Source of the DNA: Pelobates cultripes
Lineage: Eukaryota > Chordata > Amphibia > Anura > Pelobatidae
Assembly (NCBI GenBank): GCA_933207985.1
Contig: OW240916.1
Location: 79,920,710 to 79,984,709 of the forward strand
Reading direction: 5' to 3'
DNA length: 64,000 bases
Position 1 is the first letter of the stretch, and every line of letters begins with the position of its first letter. The notes beneath the pieces are model-generated. The model did no database searches. It was not told where the DNA came from and saw only the letters and a list, made by a program, of their open reading frames with translations. This document shows, piece by piece, positions 33,681-42,876 of the stretch. A program made the position numbers and the translations under genes.

Positions 33681-35560
33681 ACCATTGAGACTGATCTTCT
33701 CAGGTGGGATAAACCTCACTTTCACTGGATAGGTAAAGCGAACATTGTCTTGATTAACATACTACCTAGGATCCTCTACCTCCTCAACACCCTACCAATA
33801 TTCATCCCCAGGTGCTTTTTTTAACCAGCTGCAATCCCTTTTTACAAAATTTGTGTGGGCCTCTGGGAGATCAAGAACTGTGTATAACATACTTACTAGC
33901 CCTGGTGATGGAGGAGGAGTGGGTCTCCCCAACATTTTGCATTACTACTATGCAGTGCCAGACTGTGGAATGGACCCCAAACCACAGCCCTAAACAGTGG
34001 AAAGCCATAGAACAAATGTCTACAGGCATAACCCTCCAAGCACTACTGTGGCTAACCCCACACTCTAATTATTCAGACCCCCCTTCTCACCTCATCATAC
34101 TACCCACTTTGCAAAATGGAGGAAGATTGCAAGTTACGCAGACTTCTCACCATCCATATAACCCAATTACCCAGTGTCTCACAACCCCCACTTCCCAGCA
34201 GGAGTCAGAAGTGACTCACTTATCTTTCTAGAACTCAACATATAAAAACCCCTTACTCCCCCCCTGACTGATATTTATAAGAACAATGGACTCACGCCCT
34301 TAAAAGACCTGGTGGTCCAAGGAACCCGAATCTACTGCAGATATTCCAATATCATCAGACCAAACATTTTATCAAAACTTTGAACATTCCAACTGAGCGT
34401 ATTAGGAATGAAACTGTATTTGAAAAACTCTGTGCAGGGCAAACACAAGTCACCAGGGTATTATCCAAATGCTACAAAATGCTACAACCCATGGTGTATC
34501 CGAAACATCCCCACTTTACATTAGCCTGGAATACCCATATAACCCCGTTGGTCTCGGAGGCTGACTGGTATAATATTTTCAGAAGAACTTCTACTCACAC
34601 TGTAGTGTGTCTCTACAGGAAGCTAATTACAAAGTGGTTTCACGCTGGTATGTAAAACCAGTAAATGTTCACAGGTATCTTCCATCTGAACCTTCCATGT
34701 GTTGGAGATGTAAGATGACAAGAGGGGATCTTCATCATATCTTGTGGTCATGTGATAAGATCAGGCCCTTATGGAACAGTATCCACAGACTTCTTAAGGA
34801 CTAAACTTACTGATGGAAATACAATCAATGCTCTTCCATAAGACCGGTATAGCACCAGGCAAATATAAGTACTCTCTACCATTTTTTGTCCTTTCAGTGG
34901 CAAAGTTAGTGATCACTAGTCTCTGGAAATCATCCACTGCACCTACTATCTCAATCCTGATCAAGAAAGTTGAACAACTCATGGCCATTGGAGGAACTAC
35001 TGTGGGCTTCCCTAGACAAGAGCTCTAGATACAGGCATATCTGGCAACCATGGAAACTGTTTATGAATAGGACACAAGAAACCATATAGTCTCCGCCCCC
35101 CAATAAATCTTATTAAAAGGGGCTATCCCAGTCACACCATTATGCAAAGTCGCTGTGGGTGGGTCACACATTACAAAGTTTTAATGACACAGACTTTTTG
35201 GTAATTGTCATACGCCTCTTTCTTTTTCTTCTTCGTGCTCCTTTTTCTATTCCCTCTAATAGTGCTATCTTTCTTTTCCTTTGCTTTATCAAACTAGGAC
35301 GGTGAATCAGTAAGACCCAAGTATGAGTTATTTAAAGCCAAATCCCTGTACAAAGAAACTCAAAGTCTCACTATGGAGGCGACATCCTGATTATATACCA
35401 TCCCTTTCACCATTTGACTCTTGTTTATGACGATATCTGTGTGCCTATACCCTGGTAACTGAAGGTCCGAGGAATAGTACATGTCTGTTTATATCAATGG
35501 AGGAAGAATTTTATGTACTGATACCAACTTACTAACCCGTCTTTTTTTTTTCTTTTTTCT
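33681..35560 (+). pseudogene. L1-like LINE ORF2 C-terminal half (copy 1)
   Basis: Plus-strand L1 remnant beginning at the thumb region: DLLRWDKPHFHWIGKANIVL, LPRILYLLNTLPIFIPRCFF, then frameshifts through NILTSPGDGGGVGLPNILHY-like sequence (33,880-33,950). Next come LAWNTHITPLVSEADWYNIF (34,380-34,655), KVVSRWYVKPVNVHRYLP with CWRCKMTRGDLHHILWSCDK (34,607-34,804, the C-terminal zinc-knuckle-like motif) and VAKLVITSLWKSSTAPTISI to a stop at 35,028. A 3' UTR and T/A-rich end follow. It belongs to a different L1 lineage from the minus-strand copy. RT palm and endonuclease are absent. Confidence 0.8.
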
Positions 35561-35797
35561 GCAATTTACTTAAACTGAAATACAAAAAATAGATAAAAAA
35601 AATTAAAAGCAATAAAGTCATTGTTTTGGAAGTGAAAAAAAAAATACATTGAAAAGGGAATACAATAGTTGACAAACAAACACAGGAGGAGTTGAGGGCC
35701 CTTGGAACTTGCAATGTAGATGCCATGGCTGACTGAGGTGTTACATATTAGTTGATTATAAGTTATTTAGTACAGCACTTTTTCTAGTATTTGAAAT
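35543..35797. other. Segment of about 255 bp present only in copy 1
   Basis: Copy 1 reads ...AACCCGTCT then T-rich/A-rich sequence up to ...TTTGAAATCTAGGCATTTC. Copy 2 reads AACCCGTCTAGGCATTTC at 52,310. The shared word TCT lies at both edges. The segment includes what looks like the L1 3' end, so loss from copy 2 is more likely than gain in copy 1. Confidence 0.85.
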
Positions 35798-36680
35798 CTA
35801 GGCATTTCTGTTTGCCTGATTTTATACACTAGAAGTAATCTGAATATTAAACACCTATATATAATTTTGCATAAAATATTTGGAGATTTATATTTGCATT
35901 ATATAGCTATGTGATGCAAAGCACCATAATGAATAATGAACTATCGGAATACATACATAGAACTATCTATATGTAGTATTCCTCCAGCTGGATTTAAGGT
36001 TTGTTTGTTTTTTGCTCTAATTAAATTCAGTAGATAGTTTTTGCACTCTGCTTGTCAAACACTTTTGCAAGAGAGATATTTTTCTTCCAGTAGAGAGATA
36101 ATTATGTATGTTTCTCTCTCAATAAATATGTGGAGTTTTAACTTATCTAATGTATATGCATAGATTAAAAAAAAAAAAAATGTATGTGTCTCAATAAATT
36201 ATATATAAATATGTCCTGAAACTTTAAGAAAGTCGTGTCAAATTTCCAGAAACACTTTTTCAATATGAAAACGTGACTCAAAATGGACCATGGTGTATAA
36301 ATTATCAAAATTATTCACATTCATTAAATCTGTCAACAATATTTTACCTAACAATATATTCAGGGGTTTTGAGTTGCAAGGTGACTCAATTAAGTGGTTT
36401 TTAAAGAGTAATAGTTAGTGAATCTGATTTATGTCATCACAACAAACTGTTCACTTTTAGAAATCCACGAGCCGCAGTCATCCACAAATTTTAGGATCTT
36501 TCATGCTAAAATTCGCAGTATTATAGTTGACAAGACCTCTTATGTTATTTTAATTAATAATTGATGCCATGATATAAAGGCTACAGGTATACCACATATT
36601 ACCAAGGCCTATACCATTTACTAAAATGTCTACTTCATTCAGTATGGGGTTGACAAACTTTGTATTACTACGTGTGTAGT
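35798..36680. other. AT-rich interval before DIRS 2
   Basis: No gene or named repeat seen. Nearly identical to 52,318-53,200 in copy 2. Confidence 0.5.
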
Positions 36681-37854
36681 AATTTTATCACATGACAGGA
36701 GGCTTCGTATTTTGCATAATCTTTCTTTACTATCTCCATAGCAGCAAAGAAAAGAGTGACAAAACTTTTAACCAATCACAACGTAGAATAGGGTATAAGA
36801 GGTGTGACATCATTTCCTCTCTCTTTGCTGCTCCATCACAAAGGTGTTTCTGTTTCCTAGGGAACACCAACATAGCCCTCTCTTCGGAGAGGCGCTGAGC
36901 AGCACTTTACCGTATCGACGAAAAACTGGTCGAACTGGGGGACAAGGAATTAGGACCCTTAGCACAGGGTAAATTATTTGGAGAGGACTTCCTTAAGGAA
37001 TTAAATAAAAGGGTCAACATATTCACGTCCCTTAACAAGGCACAAACTTCAATGCGGAAAGTCTTCCGCGGTTCTCACACCCGTGGTGTTTTTGGAAGGG
37101 CTGGACGGCAGAGGGGCCGTGCCGCCAGCCGTTTTTGGCCATCCGGCCCCCGTACAACAAGGACTCAGCAAATGTTCTACCCAGACTCATCTAGTGAACA
37201 TAGATTCCACCAATTCAGGGGATCTGATCGTGGCCGAGGCAGCCGAGGACGCTCACGAGCAAGATTCTCCAACGGTAAGTCGGAATCTTACTCTTCCTCT
37301 AACCCCCTGTCATATCGCAGGTCGTGTTTCTCTTTTTTTCCAGAACTGGAAAGAACTATCTTCAGACGCGTGGATAATCCAAACGGTGCAGGGCTATTGA
37401 ATAGAGTTCGACTCGACCACGCTCCAGCTGGCCCCTCCACGTCCGATCCAGACTACACGGGCAGACGCCCGCCTCATAGACGCGGAACTCCGAGAACTTC
37501 GCTCCAAGGGTGCCATCCAACCGGCTCCGGATGCCACTGGTTTCTACAGCAATATCTTCCTGGTCAGGAAGAAAACCGGCAAATTTCGCCACGTTATCAA
37601 TCTCAGGGAGCTCAATTCTCACGTGGTATACCGACATTTCAAAATGGAAGGTATACATCTTCTCCGGGACTTGCTTCGACGCGACGACTGGTTCACTCGT
37701 CTGGACCTCAAAGAAGCGTACCTTACCATTCCGGTACACAGAAACAGCCGTCCCTACCTCCGCTTCTTCTGGCACGGGATCCCCTGGCAGTTCACCTGTC
37801 TCCCGTTTGGCCTCAGCTCGGCCCCGTGGTGCTTTACCAAGATTATGAAGCCGG
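36681..37854 (+). mobile_element. DIRS element 2, truncated at an LTR junction
   Basis: Equivalent to 53201-54374 of DIRS 3: left terminal repeat (ATGACAGGAGGCTTCGTATT), gag tail, Arg/Gly-rich linker and the first part of the RT. It breaks after ATTATGAAGCCGG, where the RT motif FTKIMKP should continue. The open frame 37052-37882 (276 codons) runs from DIRS into LTR sequence and is a chimera, not a gene. Compared with DIRS 3 it has LDLKEAY in place of LDLKDAY and LVWTSKKR in place of LVWTSKTR. Confidence 0.9.
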
Positions 37855-38774
37855 TGTGGCGAAACCAACCTCGCCACTGTGAACTGGAGAAGCCTGGTTG
37901 CTCGCCTGCTCCCTTTGGACTATGGCCCTGCAGGTTAAACTGTTTATTTCCCCTGCAGAAAGGCTTATTTGTGTGATCTGAGTGCCATTCATCTAATAAT
38001 GTGCACTCAGATCCAGCTATCTGGGGATATGTGAAATGTCTGTGTGTTATGTGTAAATGTGACTTTATGTATTTTAAAGTGTTTTGTGTCTTTTTGCAAC
38101 CATGTGCTTAATGGAGTCTTGTGTCTATCCTGGGAGATAATTGAATTACTCTCCAGGATAGAAGACTCTGAAACTGGTTTGGGCCAGAAAGCCATGCTTC
38201 ATTTAGTCACAAAGGACTTTTTACTAACTTTTGAACCCCTTGTCTGATTTGTGCCATTTTTGAATATGTTGTTCCCCTGAATGGATTGATTGTGAATATG
38301 TAATTTTATGTGAATGTGATGTATGGTTTTAGAGTTATGAAAGTTGGGTAGAAAGTATGTTTAACTGTATGTGTAATTGAGTTTCCTCTCAGGGGAGGGA
38401 ATATGTGGGATGTAACTGATATGTGATTGGTTGTTTTGTAACGCCCTGTGGGCTGTACTATGTTTGTGGATTGGGAATAAAAGAGACTGTATGTGACAGT
38501 ACAGGGAGTTCCTGTTTTAACCCTCAAAGTGAAGTGTCGTCTCATTATTGGGGGAAGGATTTATTGTATGCTGTTCCAGTTTGACTGCTAGGAGAGTAAA
38601 CCTATTCGTATGGTTCCTATTCAACTGTCTACAGCATTCATATGCTTGGGAGAATTTATTTGTTTCTCCGGTTCGGTGATTGTGGTGTCTGCCAGAGTGC
38701 TTGGAGTCCTCAGGAAGCGCTAGGAGCATCCTTTAACGGAGGTACCCAGTCGGGGTGCCAGGCGATCCGTTACA
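37855..38774 (+). repeat. 5' LTR
   Basis: TGTGGCGAAACCAACCTCGC ... GATCCGTTACA (TG...CA). Contains GGGAATAAAAGAGACTG (38,473), a likely AATAAA poly(A) signal and R region. About 97% like the 3' LTR by eye; most differences are small indels, plus a cluster at 38,645-38,740. Confidence 0.9.
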
Positions 38775-38921
38775 TTGGTGGCAAGCGGTGGGATGGCGTC
38801 CTAGTGCGAGGTAAAGCAGCTCAGAGACACAGTTCGTTTGGATTTACAAATTGAGGGCAACGCTAGCACACGTGCAGCGACCCTGGGAGCAGAGGTATCC
38901 AGCGACTTGGAGCAGACAAGT

Positions 38922-40283
38922 ATGGAAGGCTCTGGCGATGATTGGATGGCCGAGGTGAGGCAGCGAGTGGCCCAGTATGGGGATGATTTACCCATGGAGG
39001 TACGCCGGGTGATCTGGAACCAGGTCACGGCCGAGCGAAACACAAGGCTGGCCCGAGAATTCCGGCTGGCGAAGGAGAGAGAGTATGCTCAGCGGAAGGA
39101 GTGTTACAGCAGCCGAGTAGAGGCTGCATCCGAGGAGGCTAGCCGTCTCCCCCTGAGGCGGCCGCAGGAACCCGAAGTAGGGGTCCTCATAGACTGGTCC
39201 AGTGAGGAACCACAACAGGCATGTGGAGATGGGACCGGCCCAGATCCCCAGCAGCAGCCGGAGTTGCCAGGTGCGGAAGCAGGTGGTCCTTACTCGCAAA
39301 TGTTGAGGGACCTCACAGACTGGTCCTGGGCAGACCCACAGATGGCAGGTGGAGATGGGACGGCGGTCTCTCAACCGGCCCTACAGGGATGCTGGGCGGT
39401 CAGCCCAGATCTCCAGCGGCAGTATGTACCCCAGGGAGCTGAAGGTGCAGTCCTTCCTCCCCAGCGGCAGTGTGTACCCCAGGGAGCTGAAGGTGCAGTC
39501 CTTCCTCTCCAGCGGCAGTGTGTACCCCAGGGAGCTGAAGGTGCCGTCCTTCCTCCCCAGCGGCAGAGTGTCCTGCAGGGAGCAGAGACCGTCAGTCTCG
39601 CACCCCAACCACAGGACAAAATAATGAAAGGGGAGACAGCTGGTCCCCCTCTCCACCAGCAGAGAGAGTGTCAGGGAGAGGAGCCTGATACCCCTTCTCC
39701 CCAGCGGCAGTTTACAGTTCAGAGAGAGGAGCTTGTTACACCCTCTCTCCAGCGGCAGCCTAACCCAGCAAGGGGAGATGTTACACCCCCCAACAGTGCA
39801 GATGGGACTGTAGTCTCTGCACTTACAGCACAAGGGGTAGGGACAGTCGGTCCTGTTCCCCAGCCACAGAGCGGTGTATCCAGAGGGGAGACAGTCGGTC
39901 TCTCCCTCCCACAACCAGGCTCCCACCAGGCTACTTCCGTGGTAGCACTGGCATCAGGGCAGAGTACCGCTGGTCTCTGCCCACTCAGCAACCCACCAAG
40001 GCAGCCTAACAGTTGCCCACACAGTCGTGGTGAGGCACCTGGACATGGACAAAGTTCTCCTCTACCCAGGTGTAGTAACCAGTTATTGTGGGTGGGCTGT
40101 ACTGCTGTTTCTGTTTTGTGGGTGGGTTGCTGGACTAACCAGGGCACTGACCGGCAGGAGGTCAGATACCCTGTTAGTCTAGTTGGTAAAGGGGAGAAGT
40201 GTGGCGAAACCAACCTCGCCACTGTGAACTGGAGAAGCCTGGTTGCTCGCCTGCTCCCTTTGGACTATGGCCCTGCAGGTTAA
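38922..40283 (+). CDS. Gag-like protein with 16-residue tandem repeats
   Basis: Frame open from 38,838, first ATG at 38,922 (MEGSGDDWMAEVRQRVAQYG). I recognise no standard gag domain and no zinc knuckle. N-terminal 80 residues: charged and helical (NTRLAREFRLAKEREYAQRK). Then two DWS-containing motifs (VLIDWSSEEPQQ, DLTDWSWADPQ), then four tandem 16-residue units QRQCVPQGAEGAVLPP (39,413-39,604). After these comes a Gln/Pro/Gly-rich tail with looser repeats (PSPQRQF, PSLQRQP), and finally a frame running across the polypurine tract into the 3' LTR, stopping at 40,283. Position between LTRs suggests a structural role for the element; that is inference. The lack of pol means any mobility would need proteins from another element. 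Confidence 0.6.
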   Translation: MEGSGDDWMAEVRQRVAQYGDDLPMEVRRVIWNQVTAERNTRLAREFRLAKEREYAQRKECYSSRVEAASEEASRLPLRRPQEPEVGVLIDWSSEEPQQACGDGTGPDPQQQPELPGAEAGGPYSQMLRDLTDWSWADPQMAGGDGTAVSQPALQGCWAVSPDLQRQYVPQGAEGAVLPPQRQCVPQGAEGAVLPLQRQCVPQGAEGAVLPPQRQSVLQGAETVSLAPQPQDKIMKGETAGPPLHQQRECQGEEPDTPSPQRQFTVQREELVTPSLQRQPNPARGDVTPPNSADGTVVSALTAQGVGTVGPVPQPQSGVSRGETVGLSLPQPGSHQATSVVALASGQSTAGLCPLSNPPRQPNSCPHSRGEAPGHGQSSPLPRCSNQLLWVGCTAVSVLWVGCWTNQGTDRQEVRYPVSLVGKGEKCGETNLATVNWRSLVARLLPLDYGPAG

Positions 40284-41129
40284 ACTGTTTATTTCCCCTG
40301 CAGAAAGGCTTATTTGTGTGATCTGAGTGCCATTCATCTAATAATGTGCACTCAGATCCCAGCTATCTGGGGATATGTGAAATGTCTGTGTGTTATGTGT
40401 AAATGTGACTTTATGTATTTTAAAGTGTTTTGTGTCTTTTTGCAACCATGTGCTTAATGGAGTCTTGTGTCTATCCTGGGAGATAATTGAATTACTTATC
40501 TCCAGGATAGAAGACTCTGAAACTGGTTTGGGCCAGAAAGCCATGCTTCATTTAGTCACAAAGGACTTTTTACTAACTTTTGAACCCCTTGTCTGATTTG
40601 TGCCATTTTTGAATATGTTGTTCCCTGAATGGATTGATTGTGAATATGTAATTTTATGTGAATGTGATGTATGGTTTTGGAGTTATGAAAGTTGGGTAGA
40701 AAGTATGTTTTAACTGTATGTGTAATTGAGTTTCCTCTCAGGATAAGGGGAGGGAATATGTGGGATGTAACTGTGATGTGATTGGTTGTTTTGTAACGCC
40801 CTGTGGGCTGTACTATGTTTGTGGATTGGGAATAAAAGAGACTGTATGTGACAGTACAGGGAGTTCCTGTTTTAACCCTCAAAGTGAAGTGTCGTCTCAT
40901 TATTGGGGGAAGGATTTATTGTATGCTGTTCCAGTTTGACTGCTAGGAGAGTAAACCTATTCGTATGGTTCCTATTCAACTGTCTACAGCATTCATATGC
41001 TTGAGAGAAGGTATACGCTTCTCTGGTTCGGTGATTGTGGTGTCGGCTGCAGTGCTTGGAGTCCTCAGGAAGCGCTAGGAGCATCTTTCAACGGAGGTAC
41101 CCAGTCGGGGTGCCAGGCGATCCGTTACA
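40200..41129 (+). repeat. 3' LTR
   Basis: TGTGGCGAAACCAACCTCGC ... GATCCGTTACA. It differs from the 5' LTR by insertions (TAT near 40,497, GATAAG near 40,741), a few substitutions and a divergent stretch at 41,003-41,090 (GAGAAGGTATACGCTTCTC, a small palindrome absent from the 5' LTR). Confidence 0.9.
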
Positions 41130-41583
41130 ATTCTGCTCTGTGTCAGTGTGTATCAGGGGCTCTGAGGACAGGTGTCAATCCATATCTGCCAAGTGACCCT
41201 ATGTAGGAGAAAAGTCTCTATTCTGCTCTGTGTCAGTGTGTATCATGGTCTCTGAGGACAGGTGTCAATCCATATCTGCCAAGTGACCCTATGTAGGAGG
41301 AACAGTCTCTATTCTGCTCTGTGTCAGTGTGTATCAGGGGCTCTCAGGACAGGTGTCAATCCATATCTGCCAAGTGACCCTATGTAGGGGGAACAGTCTC
41401 TATTCTGCTCTGTGTCAGTGTGTATCATGGTCTCTGAGGACAGGTGTCAATCCATATCTGCCAAGTGACCCTATGTAGGAGGAACAGTCTCTATTCTGCT
41501 CTGTCAGTGTGTATCAGGGGCTCTGAGGACAGGTGTCAATCCATATCTCAAGGTGTCAATATGTCATATGTCAGGTGTCAATC
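41130..41583. repeat. 90-91 bp minisatellite, five units
   Basis: Units start at 41131, 41221, 41312, 41403 and 41494 with TTCTGCTCTGTGTCAGTGTG, then GACAGGTGTCAATCCATATC and TGCCAAGTGACCCTATGTAG. The last unit breaks down into GGTGTCAAT fragments just before the gap. The array starts at the base after the 3' LTR. Confidence 0.95.
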
Positions 41584-41683
41584 NNNNNNNNNNNNNNNNN
41601 NNNNNNNNNNNNNNNNNNNNNNNNNNNNNNNNNNNNNNNNNNNNNNNNNNNNNNNNNNNNNNNNNNNNNNNNNNNNNNNNNNN
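41584..41683. other. Assembly gap (100 N)
   Basis: Exactly 100 undetermined bases, the conventional size for a gap of unknown length. Frames translated across it are meaningless. Confidence 1.
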
Positions 41684-42565
41684 TTTACTTATTTCTCACT
41701 GCAACATATCAGTTAATATATGATAGCACATTGATAGCGAAGTCTCTTAGTCGTAGTCTTGCTCCAGAATTCAAGTATTGTTTCTTTCCAAAATCGAATA
41801 CATGTTTCTGTCCTCTAGATGGCTCTGTGTACCCTTCTACAAGGTTATATTCAGAAACCTGTGGCAAGATGCTATAGGGATTATTTAGCAATGAATGTGT
41901 TAATGAAACCAAGAAATATCCTACTTGGAACATATTGGAAGATAAGTGAATAAAGTATACACATAAACCTGTTTTTATTTTAATGTTTTTATTTTTTCAG
42001 GCGGGGGGAGGAGTTAATCGGATGGTAAGATTTAAGGGTATGTGGATGCTTTCATTTTACATCACAATAATGCCTCAAGCTGGAATTAATAAAATGCATG
42101 TAAATGTATGGAATTCCAGTATAACGAAGACACAGATCTTGATAATTACATGCACACGCATATAGGGATTTATGTGCACACGCAATAGACATATATTGTA
42201 TCAGAATTTTTTTTTACAACTATATAAAACACGTGATGAAACAATGAACAGAATTTTAGATTTAGACTTTTATGAAAACGATAAGGAAACAAAAAAATCT
42301 ATACTGAAAATACTACATGGAGAATGCTTTAAAGCAACATTTACAAATAACCAATATTGACTTATCACTGCACAAGATCACAAAATGTAAACCATTTAAG
42401 TTATATTTATTAACGTAAACTCAGTTTTATATTAACCAATATAGATAGTGCAGAGCTGATAAAAATATTATTTATATATCTATAAATCTGAGAGACTCAA
42501 AGATTGTTTGCTCACCAGATGAAAGTTAGAAGCCTTCGGAGAAGCAAGTATACAAGCTAAATTAA

Positions 42566-42876
42566 GTGTGTTTGATGCAGGCTGGTAATAAGTACTATAA
42601 CTCTGGGCTTCCAGAACATGCTTGTTACCACCACCAAATGCAAAAACAAAAAACAGAATGGCAAGAGCTGGCCTCTTACACCTCCTTTCATAACAGGGAC
42701 AGAGTATGGCTTCACAAGCACAAAAAAATTATTCAACAGTCACAATTAAACACAAACTGCCCAACGCTCTCCAAACTCAGCAACCAGCGAAACAGACTGT
42801 TTCAAGCCCCCCTCAGTGTGAATTGATTCTACTATGGGCCTCTTTTACTCGGCTTCTGAAAAGAGGGGGGTGTTTT
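42566..42876 (+). pseudogene. Ty3/gypsy integrase C-terminal relic (copy 2)
   Basis: Second copy of 24370-24680, almost identical, with the same frame and stop. It has SFTRLLK where copy 1 has SFTQHLK. Confidence 0.4.

Larger units (their letters stand above)
23488..37854. repeat. Duplicated block, copy 1
   Basis: Matches 41684-54374 almost base for base. The offset is 18,196 at the start and 16,520 at the end; most of the change comes from two large differences: 1427 bp present only here (29,896-31,322) and about 255 bp present only here (35,543-35,797). Point differences and 1-4 bp indels are sparse. The block begins exactly where sequence resumes after the N gap in copy 2 and ends inside a DIRS element, at a junction with an LTR. 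Confidence 0.95.
37855..41129 (+). mobile_element. Non-autonomous (gag-only) LTR retrotransposon
   Basis: Two LTRs (37855-38774, 40200-41129) enclose only 1425 bp. The first interior bases TTGGTGGCAAGCGGTGGGAT are placed as a primer-binding site. A purine run AAAGGGGAGAAG ends at 40,199, right against the 3' LTR, and is the expected polypurine tract. The interior holds one long frame and no protease, RT or integrase. The 5' flank is DIRS and the 3' flank is a minisatellite, with no matching target duplication. Confidence 0.85.

Noticed and set aside
37052..37882. 276-codon frame as a gene
   Set aside because: It crosses from DIRS sequence into an LTR; the last residues come from the LTR and the middle is the non-coding phase of the RT.
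39371..40222. Minus-strand frames opposite the LTR element's ORF (82-181 codons)
   Set aside because: Antisense of a low-complexity repeat; the sense strand agrees with LTR, primer-site and polypurine-tract orientation.
41130..41583. Regular 91-bp repeats considered as a CRISPR array
   Set aside because: Whole units repeat with no unique spacers, and the genome is eukaryotic; this is a minisatellite.
41444..41877. Frames passing through the N gap
   Set aside because: They include 33-34 undetermined residues and join unrelated sequence.
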